Positions 42,593 to 54,947 of a stretch of DNA of 64,000 nucleotides are shown here, piece by piece (positions within the stretch are counted from its first letter, which is position 1; each line of letters starts with the position of its first letter). This DNA comes from Mastacembelus armatus (lineage: Eukaryota; Chordata; Actinopteri; Synbranchiformes; Mastacembelidae). The stretch lies in assembly GCF_900324485.2 (NCBI RefSeq), contig NC_046655.1, positions 15,621,757 through 15,685,756 on the forward strand, in the 5' to 3' direction. Position numbers and translations under genes: made by a program. Under the pieces are notes generated by a model. The model worked only from the letters and a program-made list of their open reading frames with translations, was not told the DNA's origin and searched no databases.

Positions 42593-44299
42593 CTACAGGT
42601 CCGTCTCCCGTGTGTCCAGGCAGAAAGCGTAAAGGGATCGCTTGAAGTCCATGCTGCTGTTCGCTTTGATGTTCGCCTTCTCCACCGAAGCGCCCGCGTC
42701 GTTGTTCTCCACGTCCTGCGACTTGTTGGAGGATTTGCTGCCTTTGCGTTTCAGCTCGGGACTCGCCCTGCCGCTGTTCGGCTCGTCCTTCAGGGAGGAC
42801 TGGTCCTGGTCCGTCTCCCGGTGGTAGAAGTAGTTGAAGTTGGACACGATGACCGGCACCGGCAGCGCGATGGTTAACACACCGGCGATGGCGCACAGAG
42901 AACCCACGATCTTCCCTCCGACCGTCACCGGCCTCATGTCGCCGTAGCCCACGGTGGTCATGGTCACCACCGCCCACCAGAACGCGTCCGGGATGCTGGA
43001 GAAGTGCGACTCCGGCTCGTCCGCCTCCGCGAAGTACACGGCGCTGGAGAAGAGGATGACCCCGATGAAGAGGAAGAAGATGAGAAGGCCGAGCTCCCGC
43101 ATGCTGGCTTTCAGAGTCTGCCCCAGGATCTGGAGCCCCTTGGAGTGCCTGGAGAGCTTGAAGATCCTGAAGACCCGGACCAGGCGGATGACCCTCAGGA
43201 TGGCCAGAGACATGGCCTGCTGCCCGTTCTGGTGCTCCTGGCCCTGCTGCTCCGCCAGCTCCGTGCCCACGGTGATGAAGTAAGGCATGATGGACATGAT
43301 GTCGATGATGTTCATGATGGTTTTGGAGAACTCGGACTTGCTGGGACACGCGAAGAAGCGCACCAGCAGCTCGAAGGTGAACCAGATCACACAGGTGGTC
43401 TCGATGATGAAGAAGGGGTCGGTGAAGGTGAGGGACGGCCGGGGCGCGGTGCTGTTGTCCAGGCGGCTGGTGACCGGCAGCTCCCTCTCGTCCCTGAACT
43501 CCGGCAGCGTCTCCAGGCAGAAGGTGATGATGGATATGGTGATGACGATCACAGACACGATGGCGATGCCCCGGGCCGGACTGGAGCTCTCCGGGTACTC
43601 AAATATGAGCCAGACCTGCTTCTGGAACTCATTCTGCGGAAGCGGCTTTTCCTCCTCTTTTATAAACCCCTCGTCCTCACGGAACCTCTCCATCGCCTCC
43701 TCCCCGAGCTGGTAAAACCGAATCTCATCCGCGAACACGTCAATGGACACATTGACAGGTCTCCGGATCTTACCCCCTGACTGATAGAAATACAAAATCC
43801 CGTCAAAACTCGGTCTGTTGCGGTCGAAGAAGTACTCGTTCCGAAGCGGGTCAAAATATTTTATCCTCTTAGCAGGGTCTCCGAGCAAAGTATCCGGGAA
43901 CTGGTTCAGGGTCCCCAGGTGGGTCTCGTACCTCAGCCCGGCTATGTTGATGAGCACCCTCTCGTTGCTCTCGGTGTCCATGTCCATGTCCAGCATGTCC
44001 TCATCGAACAGATGGGGACTGTGGTCCGCGCGTAAAAGCGCATCCATGGCGTTCTCGCTGCAGCTGAAAGTGTTGTTCATGTCGTTGAATTTCCAGGAGC
44101 TGTGCTGCTGCTGCTGCTGCTGCTGCCGAGGACTCCCCCGGGTGTTCAGCTCCTTACTGTAGTCCTCTCCAAGTCCGCTTTGAACGAAGCCAGACTGAGG
44201 CACATCCAGCGCGTTCCGGCAGCTCTCCTCGGCATTGCTGCCTCCACCACCGCTCCCTTTAGCGCCGCCGTTCTCAAAACTCACCAAGGCTATCTCCAT
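42593..44299 (-). CDS. kcna5: voltage-gated potassium channel Kv1.5
   Basis: Alpha subunit of a Shaker-type (Kv1) delayed-rectifier potassium channel in the plasma membrane; four subunits form the pore. 568 residues in one exon, as usual for Kv1 genes. The start [13 protein letters not shown] matches the mammalian Kv1.5 start, which decides both paralogue and ATG, although the frame is open for 53 more codons upstream. T1 tetramerisation domain at about 113-205 ([17 protein letters not shown]). S1 at about 241-262; a glycosylation site NST at 282 in the S1-S2 loop; S2 at about 296-316; S3 at about 326-345; S4 voltage sensor at about 366-385 ([19 protein letters not shown]). S5 at about 403-423, pore signature TTVGYGD at 448-454, S6 with PVP at 480-482. 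The C-terminal ETDL is a PDZ-binding motif. Seven glutamines (CAG)7 lie at 59-65. The domain order is complete, so it looks functional. Confidence 0.96.
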   Translation of the reverse strand: MEIALVSFENGGAKGSGGGGSNAEESCRNALDVPQSGFVQSGLGEDYSKELNTRGSPRQQQQQQQHSSWKFNDMNNTFSCSENAMDALLRADHSPHLFDEDMLDMDMDTESNERVLINIAGLRYETHLGTLNQFPDTLLGDPAKRIKYFDPLRNEYFFDRNRPSFDGILYFYQSGGKIRRPVNVSIDVFADEIRFYQLGEEAMERFREDEGFIKEEEKPLPQNEFQKQVWLIFEYPESSSPARGIAIVSVIVITISIITFCLETLPEFRDERELPVTSRLDNSTAPRPSLTFTDPFFIIETTCVIWFTFELLVRFFACPSKSEFSKTIMNIIDIMSIMPYFITVGTELAEQQGQEHQNGQQAMSLAILRVIRLVRVFRIFKLSRHSKGLQILGQTLKASMRELGLLIFFLFIGVILFSSAVYFAEADEPESHFSSIPDAFWWAVVTMTTVGYGDMRPVTVGGKIVGSLCAIAGVLTIALPVPVIVSNFNYFYHRETDQDQSSLKDEPNSGRASPELKRKGSKSSNKSQDVENNDAGASVEKANIKANSSMDFKRSLYAFCLDTRETDL

Positions 44300-44645
44300 T
44301 CCGCAGCCATCCACGGTCACTGTGCGGGGAATGAAACAGACTCGTCGAGCTGCAACGCAAACATCCTGTCCGATATGTGCAGGGAATAAAAAGTTAAAAA
44401 ATAATGCAGCGGGTGGAGATGGAGCCGCGCTGCTCCTCCAGCCGCAGCTCGTCTTCACATCAATGATTAGGTGTGGTTGTTGTGGTTGTTGTGGTTGTTG
44501 CTAAGGCTTCGCTGGTCTGGATGAAGTAAATGTTCGGGGCGCAGCAGGAGAGGACGCAGTGCCGGTGGTTCCTGACGCCAAACGCGCTGCGCAGACCGCG
44601 GAGCTGCCTCTGAAAATGTCCGAGGATGTGAGCCGAGCTGTCATC

Positions 44646-44690
44646 CCAGGCTCCCTCTCTCTCTCTCTCTCTCTCCGGGGGCGGGGAGAC
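44646..44690. repeat. (CT)n tract next to GC box upstream of kcna5
   Basis: About 26 bp of CT repeat followed by GGGGGCGGGG, 350-390 bp before the kcna5 ATG. It may belong to the kcna5 promoter; I see no TATA box. Confidence 0.5.
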
Positions 44691-45985
44691 GCGCTCCTCT
44701 TATTCTCTGGGTTTGTGGCCAAACTGAGCCAGGAAGAGCTGCTGATTTTTATTTTGGTTATTTCACTATAAGCAAAGAAAGACTTCAATTACGGCGCGTC
44801 CAAAGGGTCTAAGCTGATGAGGGAATCTCAGATACTTTTCTATCAGTCCAATTATCTGCATCTACACTTTGATTTAAGCTCCTGTGACTGACAGATGTTT
44901 TGGTTCCTGTGTTATCCCTTAAACTATTTATTGTTTTAGTGTTTAATCAATTTACCACAAATTTGGACACAAATATTTAGTGTTCACTGTTAAACTGACT
45001 GTAACGTGCAGTATTTTAATGCTGGTACCAGCTCAGACTTAAAAACTGCTGAGTGGTTATTTCACCTCCTTCTTACGTAACGTCGGCCCCGTTGCGCTTT
45101 GTGTTTTTTGGTCGCTGCATTCACACAAAGGCCTGTTTTTCACATGATGACATCCACTTTCATTTCACTTCTTTTTGTTGCTTTTGTGTCCCAGTCGTCT
45201 TCTGGTCTGCGGTTGAAGGGTTGGGCCCCGGGGCCACACTCTGCTCTCACCCGGACGTTTCCTCGTCCTGCAGGCTTCAGGGAAATGGACGAGGCCTTTT
45301 CTTTACAGCTGCACACACAGAAAGTCACTTGTCCTGTGCTGTGGCAGATCCTCTCAACATGTAACCTGCTAATATCTTGATCACAGCTTATTGCTCCTAA
45401 CACAGATTACAAAGCAGCACAATCCAGTCAGGAGTCACTAAAGTGTCAGCCATGTTGTCATCAACCACTGTGCTGAAAACTGCATGGGAGTCATGAGTTT
45501 GCTGGTCATTTGGGTGAACTGCCCCTTTAGCTGAAGAGCCTCCTGAGTGTTGCTTTGTACAAGAAGAGAAGGTGACCTATTTAAAAGGTTAGTTTCTTAG
45601 CCCCATGGCTGGATTAGCAAACAAAGCATGAGCACTATATTTATCCTTTTCCTTATCTAATGCCCCTGCCTCATCATGATAAGAACTATGTGCATCTCCC
45701 CGCCCCTGGATTAGTGCACTGTCCTCAGACGCTGCAGCCATGAATAATAACTCGCCAGCATCCATCTCACTGTGCAACTGCCCACTGGCATCGCTGTGAT
45801 TTCACGCATGGATCCAGCCATTAGGATGTTTATACAAAAAAACCTTTATTCTATTTGTCATGCGGACGACGGCGGCTTTAGAAACGTGAAATCGTAGATT
45901 CCTGATGTGACGTTTCAGGAGGAGGAGACGAGAACAGTAAACGAGGACATGAGAAAAGAGCTCAGAGACTGGGACATAATTTGTC
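44691..45985. other. upstream of kcna5, no gene recognised
   Basis: Non-coding by inspection; short frames only. A neighbouring Kv1 gene, as found beside KCNA5 in mammals, is not seen in this window. Confidence 0.4.
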
Positions 45986-45989
45986 ATAT

Positions 45990-46023
<34 letters not shown>
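45986..46023. repeat. (TG)n microsatellite
   Basis: TATGTGTATG followed by about 15 TG units. Confidence 0.9.
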
Positions 46024-46025
<2 letters not shown>

Positions 46026-46618
46026 CACATATTCATTCATGTGTTTTTATTCAGTGTGAGGTGAGAGGCCACAAAACACTGGTCTAAATGAAATCATGGT
46101 AAAGGACACACAGCAGTCCAGGACTACATCCTGTAAATACTTCACATACTTCATCTGTGACACAATAACAATAAAATATACACTGCATTATTACAGAGCT
46201 GAAACAGTAAAACACACATTAACATCACAGATAATGGGAGTTAAATATTTACCAAAGCAGCTACAAATATTAAAGGAAGTGACTTTACTTCCACAATTTA
46301 GAGACGAAGAGCTCCAGTGCCTGAGGTGTCGTCAGCGTAGTGTGTGAAGAAGAAGCAGCCAGGCCACAGAGCTTTTCTATCTTTCAGTCCGAAGTAAAGA
46401 AGTAGTGTTTTACAGGCAGCAGTGAGCACAGCTGCGTGTTACCGTGTTAGGACTAAGCACCTGGATGAGTAAGACGAGCATTTTGTTAAATGATTATCAG
46501 TTTACATGTAATAAATCTTAGGTCTAACTAGTAACTACTGGCGTAATGGTGAACGTACTGGGATGGAAGTAGAAAACAAAACACACAGACCTCAGGGTTG
46601 AACTGCAGTTCAGTACTT

Positions 46619-46620
<2 letters not shown>

Positions 46621-46650
<30 letters not shown>
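46621..46650. repeat. (GT)15 microsatellite
   Basis: Uninterrupted dinucleotide tract. Confidence 0.9.
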
Positions 46651-46653
<3 letters not shown>

Positions 46654-49596
46654 AGACGGTGCTGAGCTGAGACCCACTCTGTGGTACTTGAGGCCTTGTT
46701 TCCCGTTACAGAGGGAAACGGTAACCATAACAACAGGTAACCGCTAACAACCAGTATCCCTAATGACTGCAGCTCGAAAATTAGCTGTCTAATTACAGAG
46801 GCAGAGCTCAGAGCTGCTGCTGCTGCTGATGATGATAACAACAGGCTGTTCGAGACTGTTTTCCAAGCTGGACAACAACAGCTCAGCTCCGTCAGCCTGA
46901 AGGTCGGAGCGCAGAGGCAGCAGTGATGACAGAGAGAAATCAGCGTGTCTGAAATTTGTTGGTGCTTGCTGTGTTTTCCCAGTATTCCTCTGGTCAGACA
47001 GGATCATCTCCTGCTAGTCCTGTTTCTTTTGTTTGGTCAGGTTGACTTTTCACTCTGAGCTTTATGGTGGTAGATCAGCAGTTTAGATTAGCAGGGAATT
47101 TAGAGCTAATTCTTTTCATTCAGCTGCTTCATGGACAGAAGAAAATATTTCACCACTGGGGAAGTTCTGATCCTCCATATTGAAGTCAGTGATGTGTGTA
47201 GATGTTGTTTACACCTTTCCTTTCCTTCTTCTATTACGGAGCTACAGTTTCTAAATGTTATCATAACCAACAGGGACGATGTGCAAAATGTCCACGTGAA
47301 CACTTTCATTTGATTTTTGTTGTTACTCACCCACCACAGTGTGGACCCTCAGGATAGTTTCCTCCTCATCAAATGACTGCAAAGACAGTTTTTCATTATT
47401 TTTAATCCAGCACTGTCACATCCATGTTTCCTGGTTTGCAGTCTTCTTCTGTCTTTGATGGTGCGTTGCTGTGTGTACTGGCCCATTAGCACCACCTGTA
47501 AGTGAGTGAAGCAGTGTGACACCTGAACACGGAGCTTCTGCTGCTCAGAATCTCCACTTCGTGTAACATTTGAAGAAATCAATTTGACTCTTTGGAACAG
47601 ACGAGTTTGGTGCTTTATGTGCTAATTAAAGAGTGAGGTTAGAGGCTGCTGGTACCTTGGAATAGAGTCATGCTAAGCTGACTGGCTGCTGGTGGTCACT
47701 TCATGCTCGGGTATATCTCTCATAAGGAGATCGATCTGAACACGTTCTTTGTCCGATGGCCCTGTCGGCCACATGGCAGAGGAGCAGAGATGTTCCTGGA
47801 CGTGTTGTTGCCAGTGGGTGTTGGTACAGTAGCAGTGAAAAGTCAGAATTGGTGCATGTGAGGAGACGTGCGGAGCTGCGAGGCCGACAGTAGGCCTGAG
47901 TCACACTCCGAACACCTGAGGCAACTTCACCAACCTCCCATCATCTGATCCGTGTGTCTGCACGTTCCACACTGTGTGTCCTCCTCACTGTTTGCCCCTG
48001 CATGCACTCGACCGTGTGGAAATTTGTGTGGTTGTTTTCGGGCTCAGGGCGGCTGCATGGAGAGAGTGGTGTGAAGGGGAGAGGGAGAGACGCAGCGATG
48101 AGTTTAAGAAGTCTTGACAGCGGATGCCTGCATAATAACACACTGAGAGGACATGTGCAAGCAGGAAAATCAAGGACACCACGTCATGCGTGCCAGTCAT
48201 TTAAAGTAACAGTTCTCGCAGCTTAAAACTTGCACACAGATTATGTGCAGAAAAGGCTGCGGATGCTGCTAAATGGATTTATAAGTCAGGCTGTGAAATT
48301 CAGCCGAGGAGGGATTGAAAACACGACGTATTTTGATGTATTTTGATGAGGCTGGAGCAGCGTTGCTAGGGAGAGGACCTTTTTTTAATGTATGATTGGT
48401 GAGATTTGTGCAACTGAACAGATGCTGATGTGTAGGAGGAGGCCGAGTTCTGCTTCAGCGCAAACAAGCACAGCATTTATACAATCTGATGTTTCTGCTT
48501 GTTAAAAGTCACATTCAGAGCTGAAATCTAAAGCCAATTCAGCTCCTGGTTGTGCAAAATGATCCACACACATTTTCATGAAACAGTGATTCCTAGTTTG
48601 TCACACAGGAAGTGTCTCGGGTGGTCATCCTGCAGAGAAGCTCTCTGAGCGTGCTCACATTCGGCCTTGTCGAATTGGCCCCAGTGTGAGGAGCTTGTGG
48701 GTCGTTTACTTCTTCTCTTCTGAAAACTGATATTTTCTGCTGGAGTTTGAGGCTCCTGGGGACCCAGACCTCGTATCATGTTGCTCCATGTTGTGTTGGG
48801 TCATGGCAGCCCGTTTCATGTCATGCTGTGCAGCCTCCTGTTGTGTCAGCTCATACTGCCTCGTGTCGTCTTGTGTCGTCTTACATCAGCTTGTGTTGTC
48901 TCATGTCATGTCATCACATCGTGTCTCTCTTGTTTGTGGCGTCTTACTTGTGTTCTCTACTCACCAGAAAATGCTCTTACTTGTGTTTTGTACAAATTTC
49001 ATTTCAGAATGAACATGAAGTGTGAACACACAAACACAAAGCGGAGGGTTTACTGCAGCAAGAGAGAAACGTGAGGTGAACAGGCCCTTTAAGGTTAAAG
49101 CTTTAGGTTTGTGTTAGAATAAAAGTGAGGACATGTCAGTGAGGTCCTCACAAGTGTAGAAGTACATGAGTACTTGTGTATACATGTGTGTGCACTGAAT
49201 AAGCAGTGAACTGGAAAATAACAGCGACTGGAGGAAGTGTGGGCCAATCATCGGCCTCCACTGGTCACGAATCACACCTCCAGCTTTCCAGCTTCGACAA
49301 GGGTGCCCCCCCCCCTCGCTCCCCTGGTGCACACACAGAGGCCTGGGTAGGGCTTTCCCTCCTCCATCCTACCCACCCCAGTGTGTCTGCAGAGGCCCTC
49401 AGGAGCCCAGATCCCCAGATCCAAACAGCAAATCTCTGCTTGTTCCCAGCAGCCTACAGAGGATATTAACAACACACACAGTCGGAGCTACAGCAGAGAG
49501 AGAGAAGAGATTACAGCCCTGGAGGAACAATAACAACACAAAACACACACGTCTGTGATGAGGGAGGTGCAGGAGGGTAAAACCAGCATCCAGTGA
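46651..49596. other. intergenic, no gene recognised
   Basis: Short frames only. At about 48770-48930 a degenerate low-complexity stretch rich in TCATGT and TCGTGTCGTCTTG words occurs. Confidence 0.4.
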
Positions 49597-49852
49597 TGCA
49601 GTGTGTGTGTGTGTAGTGTGTGTGTGTGCAGTGTGTGCAGTGTGTGTGTGTAGTGTGTGTAGTGTGTGTGTGTGCAGTGTGTGCAGTGTGTGTGCAGTGT
49701 GTGTGCAGTGTGTGCAGTGTGTGTGCAGTGTGTGTGCAGAGTGTGCACAGTGTGTGCAGTGTGTGTGCAGTGTGTGTGCAGTGTGTGCAGTGTGTGCAGT
49801 GTGTGTGCAGTGTGTGCAGTGTGTGTGCAGTGTGTGTGCAGAGTGTGCAGAG
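49597..49852. repeat. GTGTGTGCAGT compound minisatellite
   Basis: About 250 bp of TG runs broken at irregular 8-14 bp spacing by CAGTG, giving cysteine/valine-rich frames on one strand and threonine/histidine-rich frames on the other. Not coding. Confidence 0.9.
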
Positions 49853-49942
49853 GGATGTCGGTCAGTGTGATGGGGGAGGAGAGGTGGACTGGGTGGAGGG
49901 GTTTTAATTGACAGCTGTCCAAATCCTCAGACAGCAGACAGA

Positions 49943-49944
<2 letters not shown>

Positions 49945-49969
<25 letters not shown>
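49945..49969. repeat. (CT)n microsatellite
   Basis: About 12 CT units. Confidence 0.85.
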
Positions 49970-49973
<4 letters not shown>

Positions 49974-50130
49974 TCTCTGTGGGAGTGTATGTCGCACGTC
50001 CTCTGTCAGATGAGGAATTAAGAGTCAAGAGCTTTAGGAAACAGGAAGTAGAAAGTCTTCAGCTCGCTCACACAAACAGCCTGTATTCAACAGACTGTAC
50101 ATACTGGAGATAGACATATGCCCAGGTGTA

Positions 50131-50327
50131 GGTTTATTAGGAACCTCTGTGTCGGGCCCGGTCGGTTTATTAGGAACCCCTGTGTCGGGCCCGGTCGGTT
50201 TATTAGGAACCCCTGTGTCGGGCCCGGTCGGTTTATTAGGAACCCCTGTGTCGGGCCCGGTCGGTTTATTAGGAACCCCTGTGTCGGGACCGGTTGGTTT
50301 ATTAGGAACCCCTGTGTCAGACTGATC
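50131..50327 (+). repeat. 33-bp minisatellite, six copies
   Basis: GGTTTATTAGGAACC begins at 50131, 50164, 50197, 50230, 50263 and 50296, a strict 33-bp period, with GTGTCGGGCCCGGTC in the unit. The first and last copies carry substitutions. The length is divisible by 3, so a GFLINRPGPTQ repeat frame stays open on the minus strand; I reject it as a gene. A two-copy relative in opposite orientation lies at 38428-38482. Confidence 0.95.
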
Positions 50328-51465
50328 AGTCTAATCCAACAGTCCTGCAGTGAACCCTCTTGCACGAAGATGATCATGTTCAGTTTGTGTTCAGGCTGTT
50401 TCCGAGCTGTTGATCGTGCATGTTGGAGGCTGCAGGTTTTTGGGCTGTGTAGCTTCAAACGTGACTTCACACACACACGGTTCCTCTGACTCTGAACCTC
50501 AACAAACATGCTGCTGCAAACTTTAATTAAAGATATGAGCGGGAAGCTGCAGCGCCTGTGTCGACTGAACCAGATGCATTCAGAGCCCACAGAGAGCTGC
50601 AGCACACACACACATTACAAACACACACACACTCATTCATGTAAACACACACCCCAGGAGAAAACCAGGAAAAGGAAGGACAGATTTTTTCAGCATGACG
50701 GAGCATCGTCCTGCACACTGAACACACACACATTAAACAGAGACACACACAGGTTTGCCCATGCTTGTCATGGTGCCAGCAGCCTGCAGTCTGCGTTCAG
50801 AGGTCATTATATAATTTCTGAGCCCTTTTCACATCAGACAGCATCTGTGAATCATCACTTCACTTCAAACCGCCATGTTGACTCTGCTGTGTGTAGCTAA
50901 CTATCCATTTGACATGCTGCTGAGTCCAGTGCTGCAAAAATCAGTAAGAAGTAGATTTTGGTCTGAAATATAGTGATGAAGTAGCACAAAGTGGAAATAC
51001 TCCAGTAAAGTACTAACACTGAGTTTTTATGAGTAGTAAAGTGAAGCGAGCTGCTGCTCGGCCTGTGTGCCCACAGTTTGACGCCTGCAGTGCTTCTCGT
51101 GGTCCATTTGTTTATTTACTGCCGTTGTGAGAGGAAGCTGAATTTGTTTGAGTGCCCAGCAGGAAAAGACTGTCCTACTTTATCTCTCATTAAACAGTCA
51201 CACATCAGGGACATGACTCAGTAAAAAAAGAAAAGGAAATTTAAATAAAAAGGTAGACGCGCTAAATGTGGCCCAGAGCTTTTCTTGGCCTTATTTCTTT
51301 TTATAATTTCATAATGTTTCAATAAACAAAAAACCCGAGGAGATTTCTCTCATGTCACAGGATCTCATCTCTTGTTATTTAGTGTCTCCTCTCCCTTCAC
51401 GTTTCAGCCTTTTCCTCCCTCGGTTTTTGACATCTCCTCCTCTGTTCCCTCTCATCAGTTCACAG
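50328..51465. other. intergenic, no gene recognised
   Basis: CA-rich stretches near 50600-50745 and short frames only. Confidence 0.4.
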
Positions 51466-51524
51466 GTTACCATGGTGACTCACAGTAGTATTTGCCTGTT
51501 GCCATGGCTCGTCTCCATGAGAGC
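51466..51524. promoter_or_regulatory. cluster of RFX X-box-like palindromes
   Basis: GTTACCATGGTGAC (51466-51479) fits the palindromic RFX site GTTRCC-AT-GGYRAC in full. GTTGCCATGGCTCG (51498-51511) has one perfect half site, and GTCTCCATGAGAGC (51511-51524) is a weaker match. Function is inferred only from the motifs. Confidence 0.45.
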
Positions 51525-53112
51525 GCAGCATCCCTCCCACGGCGATGTGATGGGCTGTGTGTTGGATATGAGGATGTGTTTCCCACAGTTTTTTTCTTTT
51601 CAGTGAAAAACGCTGAGGAGCCACAGGGTGGTGCTGCACACTTTGTGGACGACGTCAGGGTTTTGGCAGAAGAAGGGTGAAGCCTCTGCCTGTGTGTTAT
51701 GAGGAAAGTGTGTTGTTTCTCTGTGTCAGTTCTAAATGCTGATCACGTCCACAGCCTGCTGTCATGAAGAGGGTTATTATTGAAGCACTGGGCCTCGTTT
51801 CACTCGGGTGCTGACTCTCGGTGCAAAAACATGGGAGTCACACTTTCACAGAAATATTGGTTTGCTTAGATGATGCTCCAGATAAGGTTTTATCTAAGGA
51901 AGCGTTCATATTATGATGGGGATTCTGGTTTTATCTGCAGAGTTTCAAAATAAATGTCATTAAATCGATTCATTTTTCCATAATAATGAAACATATTTTA
52001 TGCAAAGCTTTGGACAGTGATGACTCACAGTTAGTGGCTGGGTTGGTTTGACACTGTGATCCTGGTGAAAACAAAGAGAAACTAGCAGTGAGTTTGGTTT
52101 ACTGAGCATTTACTGGGAAACAAATGACGTCTGTTGAAACCTGAAAAAGACGAGCAGTGGAAGGTAAAATTAGATTTAAAAACAAGAGTGATGTCAGGAC
52201 GACCTTCCTCTGTGTCGTCCTCTGGTTTCTCGTCGCTGACTGACATTAAGCTGACACCAGTCCATTCGGCTCCTCTGTCCTCTGGAGACGATTCTTCAAA
52301 CCGTCCTTTTGTCCTGAAGACTATTGTTTGGACGTATTATTCACAGCTCCTATTTTTAGGGTTCTGTCTCCAGCCTTAAAAGGCAGTCAGATCCTTACAG
52401 TATGTGCACTTGCACAAGCAGAACGCCAGTATCTGCTGTCAGTGTGTGTTAAAGCTACGTCACCCCGGCCTGTGGAAGGCCTCGCTGCAGGCCACTGAGC
52501 CTGTGTGTGACGAAAGCATGCGAACACAGAGGAAGAACAAAGGGTAAGGGGCAGGCTTATGTAAATGATGCAAAGGCCGGCAGCCCAGAGAAACAGGCGC
52601 ACGCACGTGCACGCGAGCGCACTTTAAATATAAGTTTTCATAACGTGGTCTTTACAACGGAGGCACAGCTGTAGGCGTCAACAGCAGCAGCAGCGTGACT
52701 TCACCTTTTATTCATGCCAGTTCGGACTGAAACAGCTTTCACTAATAGCACGTTGTGCACTGCAGCATGTTTGTGTTGGAGCCGCAGATGCTTTTTAATG
52801 TGGAACCAGATCACCTGAGCTGATTATGCAGCCTGCTGATTGTAGGACACACCTACCACACATCACTGCTTAACACACTACGACTCACAAGAGGCTGCAA
52901 TATTCAGAAAAGCCGCTATATGAAAATGTTGGACAGAAATATTGATTTATATTCACCCAGGAAAGGTCATGGGGTCATCGAAGACACATCACAGCTAAAC
53001 TACACAATCAGAACAAATCCACATAATGTGGTTAATGTGCTGTGGGGTCACCTCTGTGGTTGTGTACAGGTGTCCCACTAAGTGACTCATTGGTTTGTTT
53101 TCCTGCTTGAAC
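51525..53112. other. intergenic, no gene recognised
   Basis: Short frames only; no RNA gene or repeat element recognised. Confidence 0.4.
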
Positions 53113-53113
53113 A

Positions 53114-53152
<39 letters not shown>
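53113..53152. repeat. (AC)20 microsatellite
   Basis: Uninterrupted AC tract of about 40 bp. Confidence 0.95.
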
Positions 53153-53155
<3 letters not shown>

Positions 53156-53217
53156 TACAGAGTCTCAGGTGGCTAAATCAGCTGTTTTGTACTTTGCACC
53201 CTGTAACTGAGTGGTTG

Positions 53218-53270
53218 CTTGTGTGTGTGTGTGTGTGCGTGTGTGTGTGTGTGTGTGAGTGTGTGTGTTG
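53218..53270. repeat. (GT)n microsatellite, interrupted
   Basis: GT tract broken by GCGT, GAGT and similar units, 65 bp after the AC tract, so the two are complementary in opposite strands. Confidence 0.9.
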
Positions 53271-54895
53271 GTCTGTGTTACAGAGCTTTGTTTGAATCAA
53301 TCATTCAGTCTTGTTGTCCATGTGCCAGCGACAGTAGACGCTCGGTGTAAAACCAGACGAGCACAGGGAGGTGAGGTGGCCTGGAGCTGCTGGACTCTGC
53401 ACTGATGACTCTGCAGTTCTCACCACATTCCTAATCAATATTTATGTTTTGGACATGAGACGTAGTTTATTATCAAACACTTATGGCCCAGTATTTCGGC
53501 AGCAACACAAATGTGAGTCCTGTCTTCCCTCTGGATAAATATCTTCTGGCATGGCCTTAAAATAGAAATGCAAATGACACATTTTTACATTACCGCTGGT
53601 GATAAGCATGACGGGCTGTCAATGGGTCGCCTTAACGAAATGTAGCATCCCAAATCCCCTCTCAGCTGTGCTAATCTGAAGTGAGAGTGGGGAGGCTGTT
53701 AACAGCTGACGGCTGAGGTGACTCTGCTTACATAACCTTCACAGAGGAGGCAACTGGGCTCAACCAAACCAGTACCATGACTGGGGGGACACAGAGGGAG
53801 CTGTCTAAGACCAGGTGGACCGTGAACAGTTCAGGGTGGCTGGAGTAGATCGAGTAATGGGTGCCACACACCTTTCAGGCCACAAGAGTGCAGGGCACAC
53901 TCACACGATTTGCTGATATTGAGAGGAAGCAAAGAAATATGCACCAACACTTTGCATGTCCCTGAACGCAGCTGAAAACCTGCATCCTACACACTCAAAC
54001 TGCTGTTACCTGGTTTAGATCTACAGACATTTCAGTCTGTGATTGACTGTTTACACCTGAAACTCCAGTTTGTTTGTGCTTGTACCGTCCTCCTGCTAAC
54101 AGCAAAGCAACAGTTTATATTTCCATGCTGTCATTTTAAAGCATCAGTGAACAAAGCAACAAGAAAAGATGACGTGGGCGTGATTCACTCCCTCCTGTAG
54201 CTGACACTGGACGGGTGTGAAGAGGCTCCTAAGGATCAGGCCTATGTGGAAAAAGTTAGCGGGGCACTTTGTTGTAGCGCAGACATGTGAAGATCACATG
54301 TTGGGACAGGTGATGATAAGCTGCTGGCTGTCCCTGGCGTCCTAACCACTGACAGACGGCTTAAATTACCAACACACCTCTTTGTGCCGACACACAGCTC
54401 CGCCCCACACGTTTAGGTTTCATGTACATTTAAAGAACTGGACTTAGAGTAAATACAGACTAGTAAAACCTCCCTAATGGTTTAATTAATAATACGTTTA
54501 TGTTGATGTGTTTCAGGAATCAGAGATGAAGAGGCTGCAGAACCTGACAGATTTATTTCTTCTAACTGAGCTCTATAACTTACAAACATTAACAGTCACT
54601 TTATTCACAGGTTCTGCCCTGGGGGGCCCCCGACCCCTTGGCCCCTAGACCTGTGTCCCAGAGCCCCTGTCAGTAATCAGTCCTCCATCTCCATAAGATA
54701 TAAAACAGTGAATCCACACAGACGTACTGATGCAGACATAATGCTGGTTCTGGTCTTCATGCTGTGAGCCCATATGGACACTGGTGTTGGTGCCCAGAGT
54801 GCTGTGCCGGCACACAGTGATGAAACCCAATGAGCCGACTGTTTGTTCCCTGCTGCGTCTGCTGCTGTCTGCTGTTTTGTGTTGAAGAAAGACGC
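53271..54895. other. intergenic, no gene recognised
   Basis: No coding or RNA signal recognised. Confidence 0.4.
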
Positions 54896-54947
54896 TCGGC
54901 CCGGCCCGGCACGGCCCGGCACGGCCCGGCACGGCCCGGCCCCGCCT
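54896..54947. repeat. GGCCCGGCAC 10-bp tandem repeat
   Basis: About five GC-only copies of GGCCCGGCAC and its variant GGCCCGGCCC. Confidence 0.9.

Noticed and set aside
44300-44458. 53-codon N-terminal extension of kcna5
   Set aside because: MEIALV matches the known Kv1.5 start; the upstream frame has no similarity to Kv1 proteins.
48747-49074. Overlapping plus-strand frames of 74-98 codons
   Set aside because: Low-complexity TCATGT/TCGTGT-type sequence; three frames open together with no domain.
50087-50611. Minus-strand protein with GFLINRPGPTQ repeats
   Set aside because: Product of a 33-bp tandem repeat; flanking residues show no domain.
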